Shown: piece after piece, positions 17,480 through 26,540 of the stretch
How positions within the stretch are numbered: the first letter of the stretch is position 1
How the letters are laid out: each line of letters starts with the position of its first letter
From: G020351775 sp039588335
GTDB taxonomy: Bacteria > Gemmatimonadota > Gemmatimonadetes > Gemmatimonadales > GWC2-71-9
Assembly: GCA_039588335.1 (NCBI GenBank)
Contig: JBDGZZ010000002.1
Coordinates: forward strand, 5,478-69,477
Direction of reading: 5' to 3'
DNA: 64,000 bases
Position numbers and translations under genes: made by a program
The notes under the pieces: model-generated
Databases searched by the model: none
Told to the model about the DNA's origin: nothing
Seen by the model: the letters and a program-made list of their open reading frames with translations, nothing else

Positions 17480-18805
17480 GTGTCCTGGGAATTCGCGCCG
17501 GACTTCGATGCTGGCCATCGCGCCGCGCTCGCTGCGGGGAAGAACTTTTTGTACGTGTCACCACCAGCCTGGTGGGCGACCCTTCCCTTGTTTGCCCAAG
17601 TCCCCCCGGCCGAGCCCCCGGGCCTGAACACTGTCGTAGTCGTTCCCGAGGTACTGGGCGTGGCCACCGGGGCCGCTTCACTCAGTTCGGTCGAGTCCCT
17701 GGGAAGCGTCCGCGGAGTATCCGGACTGTCGCGGGCGGCACGCCTATTGGAGCAGAACCTCGCCACCACCCTCGTAGCTACCCCTGCCGATCTGATGCAG
17801 CTAATGACTCGCTCGGCCATCGACCGCGAACGAGTCCGACGAGCGGTTATCGGCTGGCCCGAGATGCTGATGGGTTCCGGACTTGGTGACACAACCGACT
17901 CCATCCTGGCAGAGTTCGGCGGCTTGCAACGGATTGTCGTGACGGCAGACGAGCCAGCGATCAAGGACTTTCTGGAACGACATGCTCGCCGCTCGCCGAT
18001 GGTGCTGGCAGCACCACCGATCAAACAGCCTACACCAGCGGTGCGATACGCGGTGACGAGCGCGGCCCACCTGACAGAGTCGGTAAGGGCAGCCCTCGAC
18101 ATCATCAACCCAGCCAGCACCTTGCTTTGGGATCCAACCCCTTTCGTCGACGAGCGTTGGCGGGAGTACAAAGCCGACTCCGCCATTCGGATCGGATCCG
18201 ATACCGGGGGTGAGCCAGTTGAGCTCGGGGTGGCCGTGGACCTGCCCACAGGTGATGCTCTGGTGGAGCTGGCTGCCACCTCGGACGAAGTGTTGGTGTT
18301 GATACAGGGACATCAGGTTCAGTATTTGGACTCGATCTCCGAGCGGACGCGGGCTTTTCGACTTCCTTCAGACGCCGACCGAGCCCGTGACAAAGCGGCC
18401 CGGCTCAGGGAGGAGGTAAGGAATCTCATTGCGGAGGGTCGCGGCTCCGGCGAGCTACTAGCACTCGGACCGCTGTTCGATGAGTTCGACCCGGCAACCG
18501 TCGCTGCCGCCTTGGCAGCCAGGACTCCACCCCAAGATCAGCGATCGGACCGCGAGGCGGCTCTGCCGGCTTGGGTAAGGATCCGGGTCTCTGCCGGCAA
18601 CAAGGATCGAATCCGGACCGGCGATGTAGTCGGAGCGCTGCTCAATGCCGTCGGCATCACCAAGGACCAGATCGGCCGGGTGGAGCTGCGGGATGCCCAC
18701 TCCATAGTAGATGTACGAGCCGATGTTGCGGAGCGAGTTCTACGGGAGCTTGAAGGGGTTACGCTGCGGGGCAAAAAAGTGACGGCCCGAATCGATCGCC
18801 GATAG
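17480..18805 (+). CDS. Catalytically degenerate DEAD-box helicase-like protein with DbpA RNA-binding domain
   Basis: About 441 residues. The last 75 (VRIRVSAGNKDRI ... GKKVTARIDRR) are a DbpA/CsdA-type RRM that in DbpA/DeaD relatives binds structured RNA. The front part follows the DEAD-box plan but with motifs lost: AALAAGKNFLYVSPPAWWAT stands where the P-loop should be, VATPADLMQLM matches motif Ib, IGWPEML replaces the DEAD box, VVTADEP replaces SAT, and no HRxGRxxR is visible. It should bind RNA without hydrolysing ATP. GTG 17480 has GAGGG upstream; TTG 17462 is an alternative start. Divergent from the selenoprotein gene. Confidence 0.75.
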   Translation: MSWEFAPDFDAGHRAALAAGKNFLYVSPPAWWATLPLFAQVPPAEPPGLNTVVVVPEVLGVATGAASLSSVESLGSVRGVSGLSRAARLLEQNLATTLVATPADLMQLMTRSAIDRERVRRAVIGWPEMLMGSGLGDTTDSILAEFGGLQRIVVTADEPAIKDFLERHARRSPMVLAAPPIKQPTPAVRYAVTSAAHLTESVRAALDIINPASTLLWDPTPFVDERWREYKADSAIRIGSDTGGEPVELGVAVDLPTGDALVELAATSDEVLVLIQGHQVQYLDSISERTRAFRLPSDADRARDKAARLREEVRNLIAEGRGSGELLALGPLFDEFDPATVAAALAARTPPQDQRSDREAALPAWVRIRVSAGNKDRIRTGDVVGALLNAVGITKDQIGRVELRDAHSIVDVRADVAERVLRELEGVTLRGKKVTARIDRR

Positions 18806-18856
18806 GCAAACGTCGAGCCGTCACGCTCCGGGCCACTGAGGACCCATACCCACGAA

Positions 18857-19138
18857 CTAGTTGACTGCGTCTTTCAACGCCTGACCGGGCTTGAAAGCCG
18901 GAACTGTGGCAGCCGCTATCTGGAGCGCGTTGCCGGTGCGCGGATCGCGGCCCGTTCTGGCGGCACGCTGACGGACGACGAAGCTGCCAAAACCAGTGAT
19001 CTGGACCTTCCCACCCTTCTTGAGCTCGCCTGCGATTACTCCGTCGGTGCCGAATAGCGCCTCGACGGCCCGGGCAGCATCTGCCTTGGACAGGTTCGCT
19101 GCCGACGCCAGTGCTTCCTGCAACTCTGTCTTGTTCAC
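18857..19138 (-). CDS. hup: HU/IHF-family DNA-binding protein
   Basis: A 93-residue histone-like protein that bends and compacts DNA as a dimer. Seen: NKTELQEALA at the N-terminus, ITGFGSFVVRQRAARTGRDP (the beta arm with the conserved RxGRxP turn) and the ending FKPGQALKDAV. GTG at 19138 with GGGGGT upstream gives the standard HU length; the in-frame extension to 19240 is not conserved-looking. Monocistronic, converging with the DbpA-domain gene. Confidence 0.94.
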   Translation of the reverse strand: MNKTELQEALASAANLSKADAARAVEALFGTDGVIAGELKKGGKVQITGFGSFVVRQRAARTGRDPRTGNALQIAAATVPAFKPGQALKDAVN

Positions 19139-19250
19139 CGTACCCCCAGTCTCAGTGAGATATTCGTTATGGATGGTCGGGCGCTCCGGCCGCACCCGGG
19201 CTGATCTCATCACAAACAAGTAGTAGAGCGGGCGCTCCACCGCAAGCGTC

Positions 19251-19280
19251 TTGACTTCTCGGATGGGCGAGCGATAAGCT
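19251..19280 (+). promoter_or_regulatory. Sigma-70-type promoter for tdk
   Basis: TTGACT at 19251-19256, an 18-base spacer, and TAAGCT at 19275-19280, about 33 bases before the tdk start. Confidence 0.55.
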
Positions 19281-19312
19281 CATCTCCCCTTCACACAAGA
19301 GGTAATGGCGAC

Positions 19313-19918
19313 GTGGTCCTACCCGCACACACGGGCCAGATAGAGGTGATCACCGGGGTGATGTTCAGCGGCAAGAGCGAGGAGTTGATTCGCCGAGTCC
19401 GCCGCGCCGTGATCGCGGGCAGGAGGGTCCAGGTTTTCAAGTCCCACCTCGACGACCGGTATGTGGCTCTTCATTCAGTAACCACTCACGATGGCGGCAC
19501 CGTAGAAGCTGAGCCGATCGACTCAGCCGTCGAGATCGCACGGCGGATAAGACCGGATACCCAGGTAGTAGCGATCGATGAAGTCCAGTTCCTCGACGAG
19601 GGGATCGTGTCAATCACCTCTGCCCTCGCCGGGAAGGGTCTCCGGGTCATACTGGCGGGTACCGATACCGATTTTCGTGGCGAGCCGTTCGGGATCATAC
19701 CAGAACTGATGGCAGTCGCCGAGTTCGTCGACAAGCTGCACGCGATTTGCGTGATTTGCGGTGGAGACGCCTGCCGTAACCAGCGACTGATCGACGACAA
19801 GCCGGCCCTCTACGACTCCCCCACTATCATGGTGGGCGGGAGTGAAACCTATGAAGCACGTTGTCGCCAGTGCCATGAGGTACCCCGAATCGATGAGGAC
19901 CAGACGGAACTACTGTAA
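19313..19918 (+). CDS. tdk: Thymidine kinase (type II)
   Basis: Phosphorylates thymidine to dTMP in the salvage pathway. 201 residues with P-loop GVMFSGKSEEL near 16-26, Walker B VVAIDEVQFLD near 85-95, the lasso-domain zinc ligands in CVICGGDAC and CRQC, and the substrate strand SPTIMVGGSETYEARC. The GTG start at 19313 has AGAGGT eight to ten bases upstream. It is followed after 69 bases by coaE on the same strand. Confidence 0.95.
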   Translation: MVLPAHTGQIEVITGVMFSGKSEELIRRVRRAVIAGRRVQVFKSHLDDRYVALHSVTTHDGGTVEAEPIDSAVEIARRIRPDTQVVAIDEVQFLDEGIVSITSALAGKGLRVILAGTDTDFRGEPFGIIPELMAVAEFVDKLHAICVICGGDACRNQRLIDDKPALYDSPTIMVGGSETYEARCRQCHEVPRIDEDQTELL

Positions 19919-19987
19919 GACCGGCGTGCTGGGGGGCAGATGGGCTACCGGCAACCCGGGCCCGCTGGGTCGCGACGGGACTGGGCG

Positions 19988-20590
19988 ATGCTGAACGTCG
20001 TGGTCACCGGGAACGTCGGAGCCGGGAAGTCCACTGTCGTCCGTTGGTTCGCCCGGTGGGGAGCCACCGTAATAGATGCAGACGCCTTGGTGCGTGAGGT
20101 CCAAGGGCCGGGGACCGAGACGCTGAAAGCAATCTCCCTCCGGTTCGGAACCGATGTGCTGCGTCCCGATGGATCCCTCGACCGACCGGCGCTGCGGGGC
20201 AAGGTCCTGGGAAACGACCAAGCCCTGGCCTCGCTAAACGAGATCGTGCACCCTGCGGTCCAGGGGCGACGGTCAGAACTGGCGGCGGAGGCCATGGAGC
20301 GGGGAGACGAGATTCTGGTTAATGACATCCCCCTGCTGTTCGAGGTCCTGGACCCAGCCGACTTCGACGTCGTGATTCTGGTTGATGCACCGGTACACGT
20401 CAGGCACCAGCGCCTGCTCCGGCGCGGGTTGACACCGGAGGACGCGGACCAGCTCATCGCAGCCCAGCTTCCGTCTGACCAGAAGCGCGGCAGGAGCGAC
20501 ATCGTGATCGAGAACGACGGATCGTTCGATGACCTGGAGCGAGCGAGTCGGGCAGCTTGGACCGAGGTGCGAAAGCGAATGAATGACTGA
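19988..20590 (+). CDS. coaE: Dephospho-CoA kinase
   Basis: Last step of coenzyme A synthesis: phosphorylates the ribose 3'-hydroxyl of dephospho-CoA. Seen: P-loop VTGNVGAGKST at residues 6-16, VIDADALVREV, and the lid region RHQRLLRRGLTPEDADQ. The ATG at 19988 puts the P-loop in its usual place and gives 200 residues; an in-frame frame from 19940 adds 16 unconserved residues. Confidence 0.94.
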   Translation: MLNVVVTGNVGAGKSTVVRWFARWGATVIDADALVREVQGPGTETLKAISLRFGTDVLRPDGSLDRPALRGKVLGNDQALASLNEIVHPAVQGRRSELAAEAMERGDEILVNDIPLLFEVLDPADFDVVILVDAPVHVRHQRLLRRGLTPEDADQLIAAQLPSDQKRGRSDIVIENDGSFDDLERASRAAWTEVRKRMND

Positions 20591-20637
20591 CCGATCGCGC
20601 CGCACCAACCGCCACTGTCCGTACCGGATCGCCAGAG

Positions 20638-20666
20638 TTGACAGCCACAGGCCGGTCCGATAACCT
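20638..20666 (+). promoter_or_regulatory. Sigma-70-type promoter for gcvH
   Basis: Consensus TTGACA at 20638-20643, a 17-base spacer, and TAACCT at 20661-20666. The implied leader to the gcvH ATG is only about 32 bases, too short for a glycine riboswitch. Confidence 0.7.
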
Positions 20667-20704
20667 ACGCCTCGCAAACCCAAGACGAGAAAAACGGGAC
20701 TCCC

Positions 20705-21094
20705 ATGTCAAATATCCCCGATAATCTGCATTACACCGAGGAGCATGAGTACGTCAAACCGACCAGCGAGCCCGGCGTAGTGCTGGTCGGCATTACGGAT
20801 TACGCACAGGGCGAGCTGGGTGACGTCGTGTATGTGGAACTTCCCGACGCCGGGTCCACCCTCAACGAAATGGATGTCTTCGGCACCATCGAAGCCGTAA
20901 AGGCGGTGTCTGAACTGTTTTCGCCAGTGGCGGGTGAAGTTATCGAAATCAACAGCGGACTAGATGGCAATCCCAACCTCGTGAACGAGGACCCATACGG
21001 AGACGGCTGGATGATCAAGCTCCGCATGCGGAACCCCGAGGACGCCCAACAGCTACTCGGCGCTTCGGACTACGCACAACATATCGGCGAGTAG
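20705..21094 (+). CDS. gcvH: Glycine cleavage system H protein
   Basis: Carries the lipoyl arm that shuttles the aminomethyl group from GcvP to GcvT and is reoxidised by Lpd. 129 residues with HEYVKP, GITDYAQGELGDVVYVELP and the lipoylation site IEAVKAVSEL (Lys near 64), then NEDPYGDGWMIKL. It has its own promoter. A strong terminator hairpin sits between it and gcvP. Confidence 0.96.
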   Translation: MSNIPDNLHYTEEHEYVKPTSEPGVVLVGITDYAQGELGDVVYVELPDAGSTLNEMDVFGTIEAVKAVSELFSPVAGEVIEINSGLDGNPNLVNEDPYGDGWMIKLRMRNPEDAQQLLGASDYAQHIGE

Positions 21095-21136
21095 CCAGCC
21101 GGGAGCGGGCGGGCCCGCATGAACAAGTGACTGACA

Positions 21137-21166
21137 CGCCCCGGGATCCTTTTCCGGGGCGTTTTT
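21137..21166 (+). terminator. Strong intrinsic terminator between gcvH and gcvP
   Basis: Perfect 8-bp stem CGCCCCGG/CCGGGGCG, 9-base loop, then TTTTT. It ends 15 bases before the gcvP start, so gcvP depends on readthrough or on a promoter inside or near the hairpin. Confidence 0.85.
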
Positions 21167-21181
21167 GCCAAGGACTGAAAT

Positions 21182-24085
21182 ATGCAGAACCCACTACCTC
21201 ACACTGATACCGAGCGATTCATAAGCAGACATCTTGGGCCACGCCCAAAGGACATCGACGTAATGCTCGACGCCCTCGGGTTCGACTCTCTCGATGCGCT
21301 GATGGACGCCGTTGTGCCACAGGAAATCCGTGTTGAAGGCCCACTGGACCTGCCCCCCGCCCGGACGGAGCGAGAGGTGCTCGAGGAACTGGAACAGCTG
21401 GCCGCCCGCAATCAGGTACTTAGGACATATATCGGGATGGGATACTACGATTGCGTCACACCTCCGGTAATCCAACGCAACCTCCTGGAAAACCCAGGCT
21501 GGTACACAGCGTACACACCGTACCAGGCCGAGATCGCGCAGGGCCGGCTCGAAGCTTTGCTCAACTACCAGACCATGATATCGGACCTGACTGGCCTGGA
21601 CGTGGCCAACGCGTCTCTGCTCGATGAGGGAACCGCAGCGGCCGAGGCTATGACGATGACGCTCGGGATAGTGAAGCACTCCGGCAGGCCCGTCTACCTG
21701 GTGGACATCAACTGCCACCCCCAGACGATTGCTGTCGTAAAGACACGCGCGGAGGTACGGGGCGTCGACGTTGTGGTAGGTGACGCCCACGATTTCGAAT
21801 TCAAGCCCGGAGTTATCGGGGCGTTGCTACAGTATCCAAACACTTACGGTCACATAGACGACTATCGCTCAGTTTGTGCTAGAGCAAGAGAGGCCGGTGC
21901 CTTGCTAACAGTGGCCACCGATCTCTTGGCACTCACGATGATCACGCCCCCAGGAGCTCTGGGAGCGGACATCGCCGTGGGCAACTCCCAGCGTTTCGGA
22001 GTCCCCATGGGATACGGTGGACCGCACGCGGGGTTCTTCGCGACAAAAGAGGAGTTCAAAAGGAAGATCCCCGGGCGTGTGATCGGAGTGTCGAGGGACA
22101 GTAACGGAAACCCCGCGCTCAGAATGGCGCTACAGACCAGGGAACAACACATTCGCAGGGACAAGGCCACGAGCAACATATGCACTGCCCAGGTGCTGCT
22201 CGCTGTCATCGCCGGCATGTACGCGGTGTACCACGGACCGGTCGGGCTGCGGCGCATAGCGCGGCGAGTGCATGCCCTGGCGGTTACACTAGCGCAGGCA
22301 CTGGAGCGTCTGGGTTACACCATCGTACACGACGCTTTCTTTGACACCCTGTGCGTGGAAGGCGGACCCAACAGCGTCCTGCAAATCACCGAAGCCGCCC
22401 TCCAACGACAAATGAATTTGCGCCATGTGTCCGATACTCGGTTGGGCATAGCGTTGGACGAAACGACCACGCTGTCGGACATCGAAGACATCGCGTCGGC
22501 GTTTGCGCCGGACGGCACGCTTCCCTTTGACATGCCGCAGCTGGCCAGCGAATCCGCGGACTCGCTGGCTGTTCCGGAGGACTTCCAACGCACGAGCGAG
22601 TTTCTGACCCACACGGCGTTCCATCGGTATCACTGCGAGATGGAGATGATGCGGTACTTGAAGAAGCTCGAGTCAAGAGACCTGTCGCTCACATCAGCGA
22701 TGATTCCGCTCGGTTCATGCACCATGAAGCTCAACGCCGCGGTGGAAATGATGCCTGTTACCTGGCAGCGTTTTGGCCGTCTCCATCCATTCGCACCGCG
22801 CGAGCAGGCCGAGGGTTACAGCCAGATGTTCGTGGAGCTCGAGCAGCAACTGGCTGAGATCACTGGGCTGCCCCACGTGTCGCTGCAGCCCAATGCGGGA
22901 GCTCAAGGCGAGTTTGCGGGCCTTTTGGTCATGCGCGCATACCACCGCTCTCGCGGTGACGCCAAACGAACGATCTGCCTGATTCCCAAATCAGCCCACG
23001 GAACAAATCCCGCAAGCGCAGTAATGGCCGGGCTGAAGGTTGTTGCAGTGAATACCGACGAGCACGGCAACGTGGATACAGACGATCTGCAAGCCAAGGC
23101 CGAGCAACATAAGGACGAGCTAGTCGGACTGATGATCACCTACCCGTCCACACACGGTGTGTTCGAAGCCAAGATAAGGAATATTTGTGAGATCGTGCAT
23201 GACAACGGCGGCCAGGTATACATGGACGGGGCCAACATGAACGCTCAGGTGGGCATGTGCCGACCAGGCGACTATGGTGCCGACGTGTGCCACCTCAATC
23301 TGCACAAGACGTTTGCCATTCCGCATGGGGGAGGCGGGCCGGGAATGGGTCCGATCTGCGTGGCAGGCCATTTGGCCTCGTTTCTTCCGGACCACCCCGT
23401 GGTGCCACTCGGGCATGCGAACTCGTGTGGAACGGTGTCAGCCGCTCCCTGGGGTAGTCCCTCGGTCCTACCTATATCGTGGGCCTACTTGGCGCTCACG
23501 GGACCGAACGGGCAGGCTGATGCAACGAAGGTCGCGATCCTAAACGCGAACTATATCGTCAAGCGACTCGAAGGCGAGTACTCGCTGCTTTATTCGGGTG
23601 AGAACGGGTTGATCGGTCATGAGTGCATCATCGACACGCGACCGTTCAAGGCCAGCTCCGGTGTCGAAGTCGAGGACATTGCAAAGCGTCTGATGGACTA
23701 TGGCTTCCACGCCCCGACCGTTTCGTTCCCGGTACCGGGGACACTGATGGTCGAACCCACTGAGAGCGAGTCAAAGGAAGAGCTGGACCGCTTCTGCGAT
23801 GCCATGCTGGCGATCCGAGAAGAGATGCGCGAGATCGAGGACGGGCGAGTAGATTCGGAGAACAATCTGCTCAAACATGCGCCCCACACGATGGGGGTGA
23901 TCGCCTCTGACAATTGGGACAGGCCCTACTCGAGAGAGAGGGCGGCATTCCCCACAGCCGGAACGCGAGATCACAAGAGCTGGCCGACTGTCGGCCGGGT
24001 GGATGGCACATTGGGTGACCGGCATCTCATCTGCCGCATTCCAATGGACACGATGAGCGAGGTTCCCGAGCCGGTCGGAGCTTAG
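21182..24085 (+). CDS. gcvP: Glycine dehydrogenase (decarboxylating), single-chain P protein
   Basis: PLP enzyme that decarboxylates glycine and loads the remaining aminomethyl group on lipoyl-GcvH. At 967 residues it is the fused form (P1+P2 halves). Seen: the N-terminal RHLGP start, GMGYYDCVTPPVI, GVPMGYGGPHAGFFA in the first half, and the PLP lysine in LNLHKTFAIPHGGGGPGMGP near 710 in the second half. The ATG follows AGGA. gcvT is not nearby. The lipoate ligase-like gene starts five bases after its stop. Confidence 0.97.
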   Translation: MQNPLPHTDTERFISRHLGPRPKDIDVMLDALGFDSLDALMDAVVPQEIRVEGPLDLPPARTEREVLEELEQLAARNQVLRTYIGMGYYDCVTPPVIQRNLLENPGWYTAYTPYQAEIAQGRLEALLNYQTMISDLTGLDVANASLLDEGTAAAEAMTMTLGIVKHSGRPVYLVDINCHPQTIAVVKTRAEVRGVDVVVGDAHDFEFKPGVIGALLQYPNTYGHIDDYRSVCARAREAGALLTVATDLLALTMITPPGALGADIAVGNSQRFGVPMGYGGPHAGFFATKEEFKRKIPGRVIGVSRDSNGNPALRMALQTREQHIRRDKATSNICTAQVLLAVIAGMYAVYHGPVGLRRIARRVHALAVTLAQALERLGYTIVHDAFFDTLCVEGGPNSVLQITEAALQRQMNLRHVSDTRLGIALDETTTLSDIEDIASAFAPDGTLPFDMPQLASESADSLAVPEDFQRTSEFLTHTAFHRYHCEMEMMRYLKKLESRDLSLTSAMIPLGSCTMKLNAAVEMMPVTWQRFGRLHPFAPREQAEGYSQMFVELEQQLAEITGLPHVSLQPNAGAQGEFAGLLVMRAYHRSRGDAKRTICLIPKSAHGTNPASAVMAGLKVVAVNTDEHGNVDTDDLQAKAEQHKDELVGLMITYPSTHGVFEAKIRNICEIVHDNGGQVYMDGANMNAQVGMCRPGDYGADVCHLNLHKTFAIPHGGGGPGMGPICVAGHLASFLPDHPVVPLGHANSCGTVSAAPWGSPSVLPISWAYLALTGPNGQADATKVAILNANYIVKRLEGEYSLLYSGENGLIGHECIIDTRPFKASSGVEVEDIAKRLMDYGFHAPTVSFPVPGTLMVEPTESESKEELDRFCDAMLAIREEMREIEDGRVDSENNLLKHAPHTMGVIASDNWDRPYSRERAAFPTAGTRDHKSWPTVGRVDGTLGDRHLICRIPMDTMSEVPEPVGA

Positions 24086-24090
24086 CCGCC

Positions 24091-24843
24091 ATGGAGTGGA
24101 CCCTGATCGTCGAGTCGAGAGGGCGACCAGGCAGCGAGAACATGAGCATCGACCACTCCCTTCTGCGCGCCGCGCAGGAGGGAGTGGCTTTCTTACGGCT
24201 GTATTGCTGGGCGCCACCATGCCTGTCATTCGGCCGTAACGAACCGGCAACACGGCGGTACGATCTAGCGGAAGTCGAACGGCTGGGACTAGACACTGTC
24301 AGGCGCCCCACCGGCGGTAGAGCGGTCTGGCACGACGCCGAGGTGACTTACGCTGTGGCCGCTCCCGCCTCGACGTTTGGAGCGTTGCGAGAATCGTACA
24401 ATATTGTCCACGCCACGATCGCGGCTGCGCTCGGGCGGCTGGGAGTTCCAACCGAGCTGGCCGGCCGACCCACGAACGGCGCGAGCCTATCTGGAGGAGC
24501 GTGTTTCGCCTCGCCAGTTGGTGGCGAGGTCGTGGCGGCAGGTCGAAAGCTGGTGGGCAGCGCCCAGGTCCGGGAAGGCGACGCATTCTTGCAGCACGGA
24601 TCGGTGCTGCTGGAAGACGGCCAGGACGTAGTAGCAAGGGTGACACTGGGGGGGGCGTCACAACCGGTCGCGACTTCAATCTCGGTCCTTCTCGACCGAC
24701 ATGTATCGTTTGACGAAGTCGCCCATGTGATTGGAGACGAGGCCATGAGGTCATGGCCCGGGACCTGGAAGAGAGGCAATGCGTTACGCGCGGGGCTGGA
24801 CTTGGAACGATTTGCCGATCCGGCGTGGACTTGGCGCCGGTAA
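24091..24843 (+). CDS. Lipoate-protein ligase A family protein (LplA/LipM-like)
   Basis: 250 residues of the biotin/lipoyl transferase fold. Seen: RRPTGGRAVWHDAEVTYAVA near 70-90 (the family RRxxGGxxVxHD) and the catalytic-type lysine in AAGRKLVGSAQ near 150. It would attach lipoate (with ATP) or octanoate (from a carrier) to GcvH or E2. LplA proper has an extra C-terminal domain that is missing here, so octanoyl/lipoyl transferase activity (LipM/LipL) is as likely. Five bases after gcvP, hence a probable GcvH-related role. Confidence 0.85.
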   Translation: MEWTLIVESRGRPGSENMSIDHSLLRAAQEGVAFLRLYCWAPPCLSFGRNEPATRRYDLAEVERLGLDTVRRPTGGRAVWHDAEVTYAVAAPASTFGALRESYNIVHATIAAALGRLGVPTELAGRPTNGASLSGGACFASPVGGEVVAAGRKLVGSAQVREGDAFLQHGSVLLEDGQDVVARVTLGGASQPVATSISVLLDRHVSFDEVAHVIGDEAMRSWPGTWKRGNALRAGLDLERFADPAWTWRR

Positions 24844-24871
24844 TACACTCCAACTGACGGGCCGGACACTC

Positions 24872-26539
24872 ATGAAACCAGCATCGCCGTTTCTCACAGC
24901 CGCGGCACTGCTCTCGCTCACCGGGGCACTTGGCTGTCAACCTGACCTGAGGTGCGAAGGGGACTGGTGCGGTACCGGCGTGATCGTCTCCGCTGCCGAA
25001 CCCGAGGTCTTATTTCCAGCGCTAGCCACTTTTGACGTGCACATAGCCATTAGCGACCTGTTGTTCTGGAAGCTTGCCGATGTCGGCCTGGAGGCCAACA
25101 CGTTCGGTGACGATGGCTTCGTGCCGATGCTGGCTGAAAGTTGGGAATTCGAAGGCCCGACCACCATCAGCTTTCGCATCAATCCAAACGCCCGCTGGCA
25201 CGATGGAGTCCCGGTGACGGCAGCGGACGTGGCGTACACGTTCGCGGTTTTCACCGATCCGGAAGTCAACTTCATCAATCGTTCTCGGCTGGCGAACATA
25301 ACTTCAGTCTCCGTAAGGGACTCTCTGACGGCCGTATTCGAGTTCAGCAGGCGTCATCCCGAACAGTTCTACGACGCCGTCTTTCACATGCGGGTGGTTC
25401 CGCACCATCTGCTCGATTCCATCCCAATGGCGGAGCTTGTGTCACACCCCGTGATGCGGAACCCGGTCGGCAGCGGTCCGTATCGTTTTGTCCGGTGGGA
25501 TGCCGGAGAGATGATAGAGCTTGCCGGAGACTCGGCCTTCTTTGCAGGAAGGCCGGGCTTCCGCACCATAGTGTGGCGGTTTGCGTCCGACCAAGTTGCC
25601 ATGGTTTCACAGCTGATCGCCGGGGAGGCCGACTTCCTAAATTTCGTGCCCGGTCCGGAGAACATTGAGCGGGTTGCAGAGCAGCCGCATCTCAGAGCAG
25701 AGCCCCACAAGGTAGGGGTCTATACGTTCATCGGCTTCAACATGCGAAACCCCGAGGACGTGTCGAGTCCTCACCCTCTACTGGGTGATCGCCAACTACG
25801 CCGCGCGCTGTCGATGGCGATCGACCGAGAGGCAGTGACGCGTACGGTGGTGGGCGAGTACGGTGAGGTATTGGGACTCCCGCTAACTCCGACAATATGG
25901 ATTTGGACTGATGAGGTCGAGACGTTTGAGTTCGACTCGGCTGCAGCCCGATCGGCCCTCGAGGAACTGGGATGGATGGATCGAGACGGTGACGGAGTTT
26001 TGGACCGAGACGGCACGCCACTCGCTTTCGATTTGATGGTACCGACCTCCAGCACGCCGCGCAGGCGAGCCGCCGTGATCGTGCAGGACCAGTTCAAGCG
26101 CTTGGGCGTGGACATGAGCATTAGCGAACTCGAACCCACAACCTGGGATAGCAGAGCACTTGACGGCAACTTCGACGCGTACTTCCAGTCGCTCGGTCAT
26201 GACGCTAGCACTGCCTCAATCGCCGAGACATGGGTGACCACTGAGGGAATGGGAGGGCTCAACCGCATTCGGTACTCAAATGCCAACGTGGATCGACTCG
26301 TGAGCGAAGCGTTGAACACATTCGATCGAGATGAAGCCCGCGCCAAGTGGCGGGATGCACTGGAGATTATCAATTCCGATGCACCCGGAATCTGGCTATT
26401 CACACCTATCATGGTCGCCGGTGTGCACCAGCGATTCGAGAACGTGTCGATTCCCGCAGACGAGTGGTGGCGAACCATCTGGACCTGGCGCGTGTCACCC
26501 ACCGAATACATCGATCGAGATCTGATCGTCCCCAACTAG
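24872..26539 (+). CDS. Peptide/oligopeptide ABC transporter substrate-binding protein (SBP family 5)
   Basis: Binds peptides outside the inner membrane and delivers them to the permeases that follow. 555 residues from the ATG at 24872, with a hydrophobic leader and a lipobox-like LTGALGC. Seen: LAESWEFEGPT, FRINPNARWHDGVPVTAADV (the SBP_5 signature) and NPVGSGPYRF. An in-frame extension to 24779 runs inside the ligase gene and is rejected. First of five dpp/opp-type genes with overlapping or near-zero spacing. Peptide is the family default; nickel or sugar substrates cannot be excluded. Confidence 0.9.
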   Translation: MKPASPFLTAAALLSLTGALGCQPDLRCEGDWCGTGVIVSAAEPEVLFPALATFDVHIAISDLLFWKLADVGLEANTFGDDGFVPMLAESWEFEGPTTISFRINPNARWHDGVPVTAADVAYTFAVFTDPEVNFINRSRLANITSVSVRDSLTAVFEFSRRHPEQFYDAVFHMRVVPHHLLDSIPMAELVSHPVMRNPVGSGPYRFVRWDAGEMIELAGDSAFFAGRPGFRTIVWRFASDQVAMVSQLIAGEADFLNFVPGPENIERVAEQPHLRAEPHKVGVYTFIGFNMRNPEDVSSPHPLLGDRQLRRALSMAIDREAVTRTVVGEYGEVLGLPLTPTIWIWTDEVETFEFDSAAARSALEELGWMDRDGDGVLDRDGTPLAFDLMVPTSSTPRRRAAVIVQDQFKRLGVDMSISELEPTTWDSRALDGNFDAYFQSLGHDASTASIAETWVTTEGMGGLNRIRYSNANVDRLVSEALNTFDRDEARAKWRDALEIINSDAPGIWLFTPIMVAGVHQRFENVSIPADEWWRTIWTWRVSPTEYIDRDLIVPN

Positions 26540-26540
26540 C

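Noticed and set aside
20667..20704. Glycine riboswitch in the gcvH leader
   Set aside because: The predicted leader is about 32-38 bases, far too short for a glycine aptamer.
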